NCBI GenBank assembly: GCA_028583685.1
Contig: JAMXIF010001253.1
Coordinates: forward strand, 28,282,158 to 28,346,157
Direction: 5' to 3'
Source of the DNA: Petaurus breviceps papuanus
Lineage: Eukaryota; Chordata; Mammalia; Diprotodontia; Petauridae
DNA: 64,000 nucleotides
In this document: positions 11,990 through 24,400 of the stretch, in pieces
Numbering within the stretch: position 1 is the first letter of the stretch
Layout: each line of letters opens with the position of its first letter
Made by a program: the position numbers and the translations under genes
The notes under the pieces: model-generated
The model's database searches: none
What the model was told of the DNA's origin: nothing
What the model saw: the letters and a program-made list of their open reading frames with translations, nothing else

Positions 11990-12185
11990 AGACATCATAA
12001 ATTAAGATCAGATTTTTAAAGCTCAAAGCTACTTTAGAAGCCATCTAGTCTAGATCTCTCATTTTACTGCTGTGAAACTGAGACCCAGAGAGGTTGACAG
12101 ATTTTCCCAGAGTTAATAAGCAACTGAGGCAGGATTTGAACTGAGTTTTTCCTATTTCTAACTCTAGTACTCTATCATTCTATTT
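11990..12185 (+). mobile_element. Old SINE/CR1-tail-like repeat
   Basis: It shares with 7.4 kb the order of CATCTAGTCTAGA, TCATTTTACTGCTGTGAAAC, GAGACCCAGAGAGGTTGACA and GGATTTGAACTGAG. Highly diverged. Confidence 0.5.
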
Positions 12186-12292
12186 GCTAGTGAAAAAGTC
12201 CAAAGAATGAAGAAGTGTCAGATGTTAAGCTGTTTGTGCATTTTGGTACCGAATTCTGAAATTGTGCAGGCTTCCTTTGAATTTGTTTTTTC

Positions 12293-12619
12293 TTTTCTTT
12301 TTTCTTTTTCTTTTTTTTTTTTTTTTTTAAAGCAATCGGGGTTAAGTAACTTGCTCAAGGTTACACAGCCAGTTATTTCTGGGTGTGGTGCTGAGTATCT
12401 GAGCTCGGAATTGATCCAGGTCATCTCGACACTGGAGCCGGTGCTCTTACTCGCTGAGCCACCTGGCCGCCCCTAAGCAATTGGGGTTAAGTAACTTGCT
12501 CAAGGTTACCTAGCCAGGTGTTTCTGGGTGGGTAATAAGTGTCTGAGCCCAGATTCGACCCTCAGGTCATCCTGACACTGGTGCAGGTGCTCTTACTCGC
12601 TGTGCTACCTGGCTGCCCC
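12293..12619 (-). mobile_element. Dimeric tRNA-derived SINE, copy 1
   Basis: Two related SINE monomers lie head to tail in antisense with one shared perfect 15-bp duplication, TGAATTTGTTTTTTC (12278-12292 and 12620-12634), so the dimer inserted as a unit. The A-tail-bearing (right) monomer is 12293-12474 and carries the variant TTATTTCTGGGTGTGGTGCT. The leading (left) monomer is 12475-12619 and carries GTGTTTCTGGGTGGGTAATA. The junction has no A-tail: the tail text AATTGCTTA runs straight into the next head GGGGCGGCCAGG (read on the minus strand). Confidence 0.92.
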
Positions 12620-12839
12620 TGAATTTGTTTTTTCAGTATTAGTGTTGTGTTTTTTAAAAAATAACTTTAAAATCACTAATGATTACTATGAAAAAAAGTT
12701 TAAAAATTATTTAGAAATAAAACAGCAGATTTAAAAATTGCAACCATATACCGTAGGAAAAATACAGATTCCAACTGTAGTTTAGAATTACATACAGATT
12801 ATAGTTTACTTTATGTAGTAATTTATAACATATTATTAA

Positions 12840-13140
12840 ATCTTCACAATTTAGTCTCTGATGCTTACTATCTACTTGACCTTGGGAAAATCATTAAACT
12901 TTCCAGTATCCTTAGTTTCCTCATCTACCTCATCTCAGTTTTCTGACTAGTATGGGTTATCTTTTGCATCACCTCAAATTCATCTGTAGAATGAAGAGGT
13001 TGGACCAGATGCCTTTTGAGTTCCTTTCCAGCTCTGTATCTTTGATCCTACTCCCATCTTGTAGATATGAAAACTGTTGTTCAGAGAAATTCAGCAACAG
13101 GCCCTTGATCACACAGCTTGTAAGTGTTGGTGGCTAGATT
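12840..13140 (+). mobile_element. Old MIR-like SINE pair
   Basis: The left part has TGACCTTGGGAAAATCATTA, CTTAGTTTCCTCATCTACC and AATGAAGAGGTTGGACCAGA; the right part has GATATGAAAACTGTTG and ATCACACAGCTTGTAAGTG. Subfamily not assigned. Confidence 0.55.
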
Positions 13141-13369
13141 TTAACTCTGTCTGCTGAGCTGGACTTTTTTGAACAACTGCAATTAAAAACAATCAGTAGT
13201 TGCCTCATGTGTGTGTATATGCTTACTCTTAAAAAAAAATTGTGATGCTTACCTACCTGGAAACTGGAGGTGTAAAACTTCTTCCAAAAAAATAAGAAGA
13301 GTCTACCTTTAGATACTCCCCTGCTACTCCTGATAGTGTTTAAATGAGTAGAATTTTTGTCTGGATAGA

Positions 13370-14250
13370 ATCATACAGATTCCTAAAACCTTCAGAGTTA
13401 GAAGGGACTTCAGAGGCTATTAAGGTCAACCTGTGACTGAACAAGTCCTCTTTACATTATGCCCAACAAGTGCTTATCCAGCTTTGTCTGACAGCCTTTA
13501 GAGAAGGGGAACTTACCACAGATCATTCTACTTTTGGACTGCTCTAGTTGTTAAGGAAATTTTCCTTTCATGAAACCCAAATTTCCTTCATTGCAAATTT
13601 ATTCCTCTTTCTGCCTTTGTGGTCCAAGCAGGACACATTTAATTTCTTCTCCACATGATAGTCCTGTATCATGTATCACAGCTATCATGCCTCTCTTAAA
13701 TCTTTTTTTTTTCATGCTGAACATTCTTTGCTCCTTCAGTAGTCTTCTTGTGGCTTTATCTGAGGCGTTTCAGTGCAGTTGCCATCCTTGGGACATTTTC
13801 CAACCCATCAGTATTTTTCCTAAAATGTGGTGCCCAGAAATGAAAACAACCCCGTAGGCATAAATTGATCAGGCAGAGCATACTGAAACTATTACCTCTC
13901 TAGTCCTGAGTACTATGCTTCTCTTAATGAAGCTTAAGATCAATTTAGGTTTTTTTGGACTGCTGTGTCATTCTTCTAACATATTTTGAACTTGCAGTCC
14001 ACTAAAATACTCAGGTCTTTTTTTTTTTTTAAGGAGCTGCTACCTAGCTGTGTCTCCCCAATCCTGTACTTAAGGTTAAAACAACAAAATTCCTAAGTAT
14101 AAAACTTTATTTATATTTATTCCTATTTCATTTCATTTGATTTTATTTGATACAATTTTTTATTCTGTTGTATTTTTGGAACCTGATTCTGTTATTAGTG
14201 TTATCCACCCTTCTTAATGTGATGCCATTTACAAATTTGATAATCTCACT
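13370..14250 (-). mobile_element. CR1/L3-type LINE 3' fragment
   Basis: On the + strand it follows the order of the antisense amniote CR1 3' region: CCTAAAATGTGGTGCCCAGA, ACTATTACCTCTCTAGTCCT, CTTGCAGTCCACTAAAATAC, and ACAAATTTGATAATCTCACT near the end. Named from memory of the CR1/L3 group; no open frame survives. Confidence 0.65.
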
Positions 14251-14251
14251 T

Positions 14252-14950
14252 CATCAAGCATTTACTGAATACCTACTGTGTTAGTATATAAGGACAAAAG
14301 AACATAGAAATGAAACCATTCTGACTGTCAAGCAGCTTATACTCTATAGAAAGGGGGGATGCATCATGGACAAGGGAAATAGGTAGGAGAAAGAACTAAC
14401 AATTGGAGAGATCAGAGAAGAATTCATGAAACATGTGGCAACTCAGTTGAGCCTTAAATGAAGATGAAGATTCTGAGAGACAGAAATCAGTCAATTAACA
14501 AGCATTTATTAAGTGCCTACTCTGTGTCAGTCCTACCCTTAAGAAACTTACAGTTTACTGAGCAGGCCAACATATACAAAATGTTTTACATAAATATATA
14601 CAGAATAAATACAAGGTAGGTTTTTTTTTGAGGGGGGGAAAGCTCTTGCAGTTGGAGTGATCAGGGAGAAGTCTTCATGTAGAAGGCAGAGCTTGAGCTG
14701 AGTTTTGAAGAAAGCAAGTGATTCTGAGGGGTAGAAATGAGGATGGGGGAGCATTTCAGGAATGATTAACAGCTAGTGCAGAGGCCCAGAGGTGGGAGCT
14801 GAAATGTCTGTGAGTAACAGTAAAAAATACCTGTTTGACTGGAAGATAGGAAGGGAGCACATTTTATGAATTAGAAATAGTATTTGTGAAAGTCTGGAGG
14901 TAGGAGATGTAATTTTGAGTCCAGGGCATTTTTAGTTTGATGGGAAGATA
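14252..14950 (-). mobile_element. L2 LINE 3' fragments (two, antisense)
   Basis: AAGCATTTACTGAATACCTA at about 14256 and AAGCATTTATTAAGTGCCTA at about 14500 are both the reverse of the L2 3' end, and each is followed by antisense L2 3' UTR text. Two separate 3' ends mean two insertions or a duplicated end. Confidence 0.75.
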
Positions 14951-15745
14951 GAATTTATGAAGGGGAATACTATGAAAATAAAGGTGGAAAAATAGATGAA
15001 AGCCAGACTAAGGGCTCAGCTCAAAATCTAGAAAATAATGTCATCTTTGCCCTTCTCGTGTCTAGAATGTAAAGCTTTTGGTCCTCACTTTAATCCTCAA
15101 TATAATTATCAGCAATTATAGATATTTGATAGAGAATTTGATAATAAGCTGGATGAAACCTAGTGCTTGTTTGAATTTAATTTAAGGTACCTGATATTGG
15201 AGGGAGAGGGAAGAAGAAACCTCCCTAAACATGTTAACTATTCACTAGGATTCTCCATGTTTTTACCTTCTATTAAGTTAGAACATCATAAAGCAAACTG
15301 TTTGGACCGTTGTATTGTAAACACTTGTAGAAATGAAATCTTTGAATTCTGTTTTGCTGTCATGCTTTCTATTTTTATAAAAAGTGAATGTGAGAATTGT
15401 CTGTTTGAAAAGCCTTTGTGTATTTTTTTTGTAAAATGACAACTGAAGAGACAGTTTACTTTGTCAATTTTGTGCCTTTTATAAAAGGATCCACTTGATA
15501 AATTCCTGTTTGAATTTATTTCCAGGAAAAAAAAATCATAGACGCAGATGAATTTGTGTCAACATGAAAACTATGTAATTGCATGTTTCTGTTTTCACTC
15601 TAGTGGTTAGAAAATGTGAAGCCAAATTTATTATCCACATATTCAACTCCACTATCTGAAAGCACTTCAGCTATTGCTTAGATGGCCTTAGTTATACCTG
15701 CTAAAATGGTTTATCATACATTTATACCATATGTTATTTGTAGAT

Positions 15746-16002
15746 TGCTCAAGGTTACAAGGCCAGTTATTTCTGGTTGTGGTGCTAAGTATCTGAGCCC
15801 CAATTTGATCCCCAGGTCAGACAGTGCTCCTACTCGCTGAGCCACCTGGCTACCCCTAAGCAATTGGGGTTAAGTAACTTGTTCAAGATTACACAGCCAG
15901 GTGTTTCTGGGTGGGTGCTAAGTGTCTGAGCCCGGATTCGATCCACATGTCATCTCCACACTGGAGCCGGTGCTCTTACTCGCTGTGCTACCTGGCCGCC
16001 CC
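15746..16002 (-). mobile_element. Dimeric tRNA-derived SINE, copy 2 (tail-truncated)
   Basis: It has the same two-monomer architecture as at 12.3 kb. The right-type monomer (TTATTTCTGGTTGTGGTGCT) is 15746-15856 and the left-type monomer (GTGTTTCTGGGTGGGTGCTA) is 15857-16002, with the same junction CCCCTAAGCAATTGGGGTT. The A-tail side is shortened. Flanking repeats are unclear. Confidence 0.88.
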
Positions 16003-16204
16003 TATGATTTGATTTTTTAATCAGTACATCATTGTAGAATATACTGCTTAAGTGACAGAATTCAGTGACAACTTTCATCTCTTTATAACAAAATGTTACA
16101 AGTCACCCCAAATACAAGGCCTATTTACTACTGGTTTTATCTCCTGTCCACCCAAATGACTAAAAGGGTTTTTTTCATTTAGATTTTGATCAGTTCTCCT
16201 TAAT

Positions 16205-16545
16205 ATCCTCCCTACTTATTTTTAAAAAATTAATTTATATATTTACTTTTGGTTTACAACATTCAGTTCCACGATCCCTTGAGTTACAAATTTTCTCTCC
16301 ATACCTCTTCTCCCTTACCCCCTCCCCTACAAGTACCTTCACATTAAACATTAGTCAGGTTGTAAAGGATTATAACCAATGGAATGAACAATGGGAAAGA
16401 GGAAACAAAACAAGAAAAAGAGAGCGAGCAAGTAGTTTGCTTCAAACTGCATTCAGACTCTGTAGCCCTTTTGCTGGATGTGGATATTTCTTTCTATCAT
16501 GAGTTTTTTGGAGTTGTCTTCTAACCTTACATTGCTTCCTCCCTA
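16205..16545 (-). mobile_element. L1 3' UTR fragment
   Basis: It matches the start of the L1 at 44.5 kb: ACAACATTCAGTTCC, GAGTTACAAATTTTCTCTCC, then AACCAATGGAATGAACAATG and a GTTTTTTGGAGTTGTCTT stretch. No coding content. Confidence 0.75.
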
Positions 16546-17439
16546 CTTCTTTCCCTTTCTATCAGCCCTCTCCTACCTCCTCACATAGACCTTCTGTAAT
16601 GTCAAATATTTAACTAGCTATTTAGTGTCCAAATAACAATTTGACTACTGTTTGAGTAATTTCTGAGTAAGGAATATAGGGCTATAGGCAGATTAAATGT
16701 ATGAAGTATAGTTACTAAGGCCAGTAGAATGTAAGCTCCATGAAGGGATGGTCTATATTAGCTTTGTCTGATAGGGCAAAACTGATATCCCAGCTCCTAG
16801 TTCATTAGATCTGACAAGACGGGGTTTAACAAATGTTTGTTGAAATTAATATAGTTTTATCTAGATTTATTTGTCTTAATTCCACTCTGATTCAGCAGTA
16901 GCCATTGATTCTTGAGGAAACAAGGTCCCTTTTGGTTGGTAATACATACAAACTATAGATTTAGGCAAAAATATGCTCCTGCCCCTGCCCTTGAAAAACC
17001 CTTAAAAAACAAGAACCTCCAAACCCCTCTCTTTAGGAACTTCTTTAATTCTGTGAAATGGTTGTTGTATCCTTCTTAGGTCCTACTCCCAGAAATATCT
17101 TCAACTAGTCCTCTTGAAGAGGCTCTTGCTTTTGATAAATATACGCCTTGTTTCTTCTCTGTCACATCTTGTCCTTTATTTTCTTTTATTTGCACTTGAT
17201 CCTCCCTACTTTTGCTTCTTCTATCTTTCAAACTCCCTTGTCCTGGTTTTTCTGGGCAGAACCTCTCTATCTATATCTTTCTGTTTCATTTCAATCAGTT
17301 TTGTAGTTTAGACTTTATCCTTGTGGTTCTGGAGGGAAGAAGCAGGACTAGCAGGTGAAAGTTATAGAGAATCAAATCTAAGCTCAATATTAAGAACTTC
17401 TTAATGATCAGCACTGCCCCAGGATGGAAATGACTTGTC

Positions 17440-17585
17440 TTGATGTAGTAGAAGGAGCACTGAATTTCAGTCAGCTTCCTCATCTACACAATAGGGATAA
17501 CAGTACTCATATTAACTTTGTCATAGAGTTGTTGAGAGAGTGCTTTGTACATTTTAAAGAGCTTAATAAATGTGAACTGAATTAA
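17440..17585 (+). mobile_element. MIR SINE, partial
   Basis: Head-like GTAGTAGAAGGAGCACTGAA, then CTTCCTCATCTACACAATAG and a tail ending in GAGCTTAATAAATGTGAACT. Confidence 0.65.
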
Positions 17586-18819
17586 GCTTTTATGAGATGC
17601 ATACTGTATTCTTTGTCACTGGAAGCAATCCAAACTGGATCTCTACCTGTCAAGTGTGTTGTAAGAGGGGATTCCTACCTGGAATAGGAAAGTAGAACTT
17701 CTAAAACCCCTTACTACTCTGTCTTGGATTCTGTGAACCATCACAAATTACATTTACAAGTCACTTGCACTTAGGTCTGCTGAAAAAGTGTGTGCCTGTG
17801 CATGTGTTGCACACCTGTAATAAACAGCAGAATGAAGGAAGTTACTAATGACACTTTGTGTTCTGATAGAAAGTTTTAGTTTGCTTGAAACGTTTCTTGT
17901 CAGTTGACAGATATGTTTATTTTCCTTTGAACTTACTGTTTTTTCATTGCACATTTAAGTCTTCTTTAGTCAAACTTTTTTTCTTGCATTAGTGCTTGGA
18001 GAGCACACTGTCTGAATAAAGCAAATATTAGTTGATTGTTTCTGACTTCTAATGAGACTTAATAGTCTGTTGAGGCAGAGGTTACCCAAATATCACAAAA
18101 TATTATTTTACCAGTTTCTCCCTAGTTGCATCCTTAAGGTGACTGACCTCCTACCAAAAGAATTTGTTTTGAGTTGTTTTTCCAGTAGTGGTAATGGATT
18201 TGTGATGTTCCATGTACGTATTTTTTCTATTTCCCTTGTACTATTGGCAGCCAGTCAGAATTAGTGGCTGGAAAAAAAAAGTGAAGTTCAATGTCCTGTA
18301 TGGGAATTCAAATAGTGACCTTGGCATATTAGTACCATATTCTACTACTGAAGTTATTATGGACTGAGGATTAATTTCAGTTAATCCAGGATTGTTAAAT
18401 GATCTTTAAACTTCCATTGAGAAAATCTTTAATAGTATCTAATATTATGAATTAGCTAGAAATTACTATTTAAACAGGAACAAAGTTACAACTGGCAAAA
18501 TGCTTTACCAAGGTATGTAAGTCAGTATGAAGCTGAGAATGCATGTCAGTCTGTTTTTTTAAAACATATATTTATGGATTCATTTACAATTTTATGTTTT
18601 ACTTACACAGAATATTAGAGCTGAGATTAGATTAGAGATCTTTTTGCTTAGAGAAGTTATTTACCCAAGGTGACATATCTTGGCAGAGCCATTACTTGAC
18701 CTCAGCACTTTTGACTCCATGTCCCTTACTCACAATGCCAGTTATTACACATTTTGATACTTAGTATATAGTATTTCCAACAAGTTTGCTAAGTGAACTT
18801 ATGGGATTGGTGGTAAATA

Positions 18820-19025
18820 GCTAGCATTTATGTAGCACTTTAAGGTTAATGCTTTTCATATATTATCTCATTTGATCTCCGCAAGAACCCTGTGAGATAG
18901 ATGCCATTTTTTAGATGAGGAGACAGGCTGGGAGAGGTTAAGTGGCTTGTCCAGAGTCACATAACTAAGCATGATTTGAACTTAATTTTCCTGACTCCAA
19001 CTCTAGCACTCTATTCACTAAGCTT
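18820..19025 (+). mobile_element. CORE-SINE (Mar1/MIR-like)
   Basis: TAGCATTTATGTAGCACTTT, TATTATCTCATTTGATCTCC, AGATGAGGAGACAGGCTGGG, GGCTTGTCCAGAGTCACATA, then a degraded head. Same family as at 4.44 kb. Confidence 0.75.
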
Positions 19026-19099
19026 ATTAGTAAAAATCTTACAAATTCTTGGCAGTAGTAGTAGTAGTAATAGTAGTACAAGGTATTTAACTATAAAGC

Positions 19100-19545
19100 C
19101 TTTCACAATGTGACTTTTTTTGGTCTTTTTAATCTTACATTTTACTCCCCTCTACGAACTCTACAATCCAGCCACACTTGTCTCCTTGCTGTTCCTCACA
19201 CATGACAGCCCATTACCCAGTTCTGTGGATTTTTACTGGCTGGTCCCCAAAACTGGCTGGAATGGTTTCTTGGCATCCTAAAAGACTCAACTTGAATCTC
19301 ACCCTCTGAAGGAAGCATTTCCCATTGTCCTTTCTGATCCTCTCCTTCCTCAAGCCCCATCTCTCTGAGTTTACCTTCTATTTACACTATATATTTTGTA
19401 TGTACATAGTTATTTGTGTGTTGTCTCCTGTATTAGAATGTGGACTTGAGAGTAGGGGTCATGTTTTTCTTTTCTTTGTATCCTAGTACTTAGCACAGTT
19501 TCTGGTACATAGTACTTAATAATTGCTTGTTGACTGACTATCATA
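19100..19545 (+). mobile_element. L2 LINE 3' end, sense
   Basis: It shows the L2 3' order: ACACTTGTCTCCTTGCTGTT, CCCTCTGAAGGAAGCATTTC, GTACATAGTTATTTGTGTGT, and TACTTAGCACAGTTTCTGGT near the end. A WSINE follows immediately. Confidence 0.8.
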
Positions 19546-19549
19546 ATCT

Positions 19550-19695
19550 GCTTTTTTTTTTCTTTTTTGAGGGGGGGAAGGCAGAGGAGTTGGAGTTAAG
19601 TGACTTGCCCAAGGTCACATGGCTATTAAGTGTTAAGTGTCTGAGGTTGGAATTTAACTCAGGTCCTCCTGATTCCAAGGCTGGTGCTCTATTCA
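19550..19695 (-). mobile_element. tRNA-derived SINE (WSINE-type), head-truncated
   Basis: Antisense copy; GGGGGGAAGGCAGAGGAGTT, GTGACTTGCCCAAGGTCACA and CCGGTGCTC-like text are present, but the head stops at CACTGTGCCA. Confidence 0.88.
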
Positions 19696-19920
19696 CTGTG
19701 CCAACACCTGATCCAATATAATTTGGATTATACTCAGGGGAAGGAAATAACCTGGATACAGATGTCCAGAAAGCATTGAGTTTATCTTGAAAAGCTGCCA
19801 AAGCACTGCTGCTACTTTTGAAATCATGTGGGCCAGAGGTCACATGTGACTCAGAATTTGGCACTATTTTCCCTTTTTAAGAAAAATAGATTTAAAATTT
19901 GTGAGGGACCTCATAATCTT

Positions 19921-20097
19921 TTTTTTTTTTTTTTGCCTTTCTTTTGGGGGAGGGCAATTGGGGTTAAGTGACTTGCCCAAGGTCACATGGCTAGTTTTTG
20001 TGTTAAGTGTCTGAGGCTGCATTTGAACTCAGGTCCTCCTGACTCCAGGGCTGGTGCTGTATTCACTGTGCCACCTAGCTGCCCTCCCCCCCGCCCC
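19921..20097 (-). mobile_element. tRNA-derived SINE (WSINE-type)
   Basis: Antisense copy between two copies of CATAATCTTTTT (from 19912 and from 20098). The head end is followed by a C-rich run (CCCTCCCCCCCGCCCC). Confidence 0.9.
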
Positions 20098-20160
20098 CAT
20101 AATCTTTTTAACAAAAAAAGGTAATACTAAATTTTGTTTCTATTCAAAAGGAAATGGTAA

Positions 20161-20312
20161 GGGGTGGCCAGGTGGTGCAGTGAGTAAGAGCACCGGCCCT
20201 AGAGTCGGGAGACCTGGGATTGAATCCGGGCTCAGATACTTAGTACCCACCCAGAAACACCTGGCCATGTAACCTTAAGCAAGTTACTTAATCCCAATTG
20301 CTTAAAAAAAAA
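20161..20312 (+). mobile_element. tRNA-derived SINE monomer, left-monomer type
   Basis: Sense copy with the head GGGGTGGCCAGGTGGTGCAG, the diagnostic ACCCACCCAGAAACACCTGG and the tail AATCCCAATTGCTT plus A-run. Flanks are AAAAGGAAATGGTAA (20146-20160) and AAAAGGAAATGATAA (20313-20327). It is the stand-alone form of the leading monomer of the dimers at 12.3 and 15.7 kb. Confidence 0.92.
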
Positions 20313-20817
20313 AAAAGGAAATGATAAGAGATGTTGAGTGATTTTTTTTAATAATATGCCTTATTTCCATAAGAAATCAGATTAGAAATGGAACTATGAA
20401 AGGTGACATTTTGATGAGAATAACCTCAATTTCAAATCCTGTGACTTTATTATGCAGAACTAATTGATACTTATCCATCTTAAGGTGTTTCTATGTAAGT
20501 ACCAATTTTTTCATCACCAGAGACTGCTAATGAGAAAGCATAATAATTTTCCTACAGCTGAAGTGCATGGGACATGTTGTCAGTAGTTTAATTTGTAGTT
20601 TTCCTTTCAAAGTATTTTAGGGTATTCGATGTGATATTTTTGGATAATTTTAAGACATTAGACTAAAGAGCACCATTTCTAGAAATCTAAGAATTAAAAT
20701 TTAAAAATATTGCTTTAGTTAATATGCTTTTTAAGAAATTGCCTGAACCCTATTATTTGGAGAACTGTTTACCCAGGAAGTGTTGACTTTGTTCTTATGT
20801 TCTTTCTACTGTGTAAT

Positions 20818-20975
20818 AATAATAATAACTAACATTTATGTAGTGCCTACTACATTCCAAGCACTGTGCTAAGTGCTTTACAAATATATAATTTTATCCT
20901 CACAGCAAAGCATAGTGTCTAGCATAGTGCCTGGTGCTTAGGAGGTGAGCAATAAATACATGTTGCTTGACTTGA
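20818..20975 (+). mobile_element. Old CORE-SINE/MIR-type composite
   Basis: CTAACATTTATGTAGTGCCT and AAGCACTGTGCTAAGTGCTT followed by GTGCCTGGTGCTTAGGAGGT and a GCAATAAATAC tail. Possibly two old fragments joined. Confidence 0.55.
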
Positions 20976-21273
20976 TTTTATGTTACTCTAAAAATCCTAT
21001 TAGAAATTCCTTTCTTTTCTGCATTTTGCTTTTAAGTAATAACTTTTTAATTGATAATTTTTTAGATTTTTTTACCTAAATGCCAGTCAGTTAAACATCC
21101 CTCTCTTCCTTCTGTTTGCTTCCCAGTGCTCATTGAAAAATATGAAATGAAAAACCCAAATCCTGTTGGTATCTACAGAGTTTCAGTGTTCAGAAAAGAG
21201 AAGATCGATACTTTCCTGGTAGCTAAATTCTGTTGCCTACCATCTAAAGGTTCTCTGTATGCCACATCAATTT

Positions 21274-21449
21274 ATTTATTTGTTTGTTTATTTTGCTATT
21301 TTTGGAGGGGGGAAGGCAGAGCAATTGGGTTCAAGTGACTTGCCCAAGGTCACACGGCTAGTACGTGTTAAGTGTCTGAGGTCGGATTTGAACTCAGGTC
21401 CTCCTTACTCCAGAACTGGTACTCTTCACTGCTTCACGTAGCCACCCCG
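21274..21449 (-). mobile_element. tRNA-derived SINE (WSINE-type)
   Basis: Antisense copy flanked by TCAATTT (21267-21273 and 21450-21456), ending in the degraded head CACGTAGCCACCCCG. Confidence 0.88.
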
Positions 21450-21498
21450 TCAATTTTTTCAAGTAGGGTTTTATAGCCAGTGGTCCTAATTCAGTAAT

Positions 21499-24400
21499 GT
21501 TGTAATTGTTCAGTTGTTGTGTCGTGACTCTTCATGACCCCATGTACTATAGCACGCTTGTCCCTTCTATCCTCCACTATCTCAAGGTCTGTCCAAGTTC
21601 GTATTTGTTGTTTCTGTGACACTATCCATCTCATCCTCTGCTGTCCCCTTCTCCTTTTGCATTCCCAGCAGCAGGGTCTTTTCCAATGAGTCCTCTCTTC
21701 TTATTATGTGGCCAAAGTATTTAAGCTTCAGCTTTGGTATTTGACCTCCCAATGAATAGTCTGAATTAATTTCTTTAAGTATTGAGTGATTTGAACTCTT
21801 TGCTGTCCAAAGGACTCTCAAAATTCTATAGCATCACAATTTCAAAGTGTCAGTTCTGTGGTGCTACACTTTCCTTATCGTTTAACACTATTGTTTTAAC
21901 TACTGGAAAAACCATAGCCTTGACTATATGGCCCTTTGTCAGCAAGGTGGTGTTTCTGCTTTTTAGTATGCTGTGCAGATTTGCCATAGCTTTTCTTCCA
22001 GAGAGCAAGCATCTTTTGATTTCATGGCTGCAGTCACTGTCTGCAATGATCTTTGAGCCCAAGAATATAACATCTGACCCTGCTTTTATTTTTTTTTCTT
22101 TCTGTTTATTGGGAAATTATGGGACCAGTTGCCAAGATCTCAGTTTGTTTTTGTTTTTGTTGTTAAACTTCAAGCCAACTTTTATATTCTCCTCTTTCAC
22201 CCTCATCAGGAGGCTTCTTAATTCTTTTTCACTTTCTGCCATCAGAGTGGTATCATTTGCATATCTGAGGTTGTTGATATTTCTCCCGGAAACCTTAATT
22301 CTGGCTTTTGATTCATTCAACCTGACATTTTGCATGATGTATTCTGTATATAAGTTAAATAAAAAAGATGACAATAAACAGCCTTGTTGTGTTCCTTTTC
22401 CAATCTTAAGTCAATCAGTTGTTCCCTGTTTGGTTCTGTTGCTTCTTGGCCCATATACAGGTTCCTCAGGAGACAAGTGAGATGATCTGGTATACTCTCA
22501 ATTCTTGGAGGACTTGCCACATTTTGTTGTGATACATGTAGTCAAAGGCTTTGTCTGTCAGTGACACAGAAGTAAATATTTTTCTGGAACTCCTTTCTTT
22601 TTTCCATAATCCAGTGAAGGTTGACAATTTGGTCTCTAGGTTCTCTGCCTCTTTGAAAACCAGCCTGATTTTCTGATAATTCCAAGTTCATATATTGCTG
22701 AAGCCTAACTTGCAGAATCATAAGCATAACTTTGCTGGCTTGTGAAACAAGTGCAATTGTTGAGTAATTTAAACATTCCTTGGCATTGCCCTTCTTTAGG
22801 ATTAGGATGTAAACTGATCTTTTCCAATCTGATGGCTACTGTTGTGTTTTCCAAATTTGCTGTCATATTGAGTGCAACACTTTAACTGCATCATCTTTTA
22901 GGGTTTTAAATAGCTCAGCTGAAATTCCATCATCTTCTCAAGCCTAATTGTTAGCGGTGCTTCCTCTGGCCCACTTTACTGTGTTCTGCTGAATGTCTGA
23001 CTTTAGATCAATAGCCACACCATTGTGGTCATAGATGATGTTAAGATATTTCTTCTATAGTTCTTTTGTGTATCCTTGCTACTCCTTCATTCTCTTCTGC
23101 TTCTGTTTAAGTCCCAACCATTTTTGTCTTTTATCATGCCCATTTTTGCATGAAATGTTCCCTTGATATCTCTAATTTTCTCGAAGAGATTCCTTGTCTT
23201 TCCCATTCTATAGTTTTCTTCTGTTTCTTTGCATTGTTCATATAAGAAAACCTTTTCTCTCCTTGCTATTTTCTGGAGTTCTGCATTCAGTTGGGTATAT
23301 CTTTCCCTTTCTCCTTTCCCTTTCCTTATTTCCTTAGCTGTTTCTAAAGCCTCATAAGGCGTTCATTTTGTTTTTTTGCTCTTCTTTTTCCTTGGTATGT
23401 TTTTGTTGCTGCCTCCTGCACAGTATTGTGAACCTCTGTTCATAGTTCTTCAGGCACTCTACCAGATCTAATCCCTTAAATCTATTCATCATCTCCACTT
23501 CATATTCACAAGGGATATTATTTAGGTCACACCTGTATAGTCTGATGGTTTTTCCTACTTTCTTCAATATAAGTTTGAATTTTGTAGTAAGAAACTCATG
23601 TTCTGAGCCACAGTCAGCCCCAGGTCTTGTTTTAACTTACTGTATAGAACTTTTCCACTTTTGACTTTAAAGAACATAATCAATCTGAGTTCTGTGTGGT
23701 GATGCCCATGTGTTAGAGTGACCATTTGAGTTGTTGAAAGAGTGTTTGTTATGATTATCTTGACAGAGTATCTTGACAAAACTCTGCCCTACTTTATTTT
23801 GTACATCAAGGCCAAACTTGCCCGTTAATTCCAATTGTCTTTGGATTTCCTATTTTACCATTGGTTGGTTGGTTGATTGTTGTTCTTTGTTCTTGAAGAG
23901 GACCTGAATGACACCCCTATGTTACAGTCAAATTACTGTGTGTCCACTGTAACTGATTAGGACTAATATGAGCTTGGAATGTTCTACCACAGGTCAGGCA
24001 CAAATAAATACTCCATGTGAATATTTGAGATGGATTCTCTAAATTTGTGTATCTCGCCTTTCTTTTGAGCTTTCTTTGAGGTGAGCACAACCTGCACTGT
24101 GGCAACTCCAGAAAAACATATCCACTTCCAACTTCAGTAAGGTGGCTGTCATTTGCCAGCCTTGTTTTACTTGAGGCAGCTATTTGGATGCGATATCTGC
24201 TGAGTTCTCTTGCAACAAGAGCTGTTTTTCTTTCAGGTCTACTGGATTTTGTGTTGTCTTTAAGTGTACACACATTCCATGTGCCAATAGTAAGTGGGAT
24301 TGTCTTTGCAGATGTTTTTGTACATTTTTTTTTGTGTTTAGACCACAGGGTGGGATCCCTGCTTGCTCCAGTAATCAAGCCAGAGTTGGGTAAGCAGACT

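Noticed and set aside
21782-22480. 232-residue + strand ORF
   Set aside because: It is the antisense of the RTE reverse transcriptase region; the minus strand carries the recognisable protein text.
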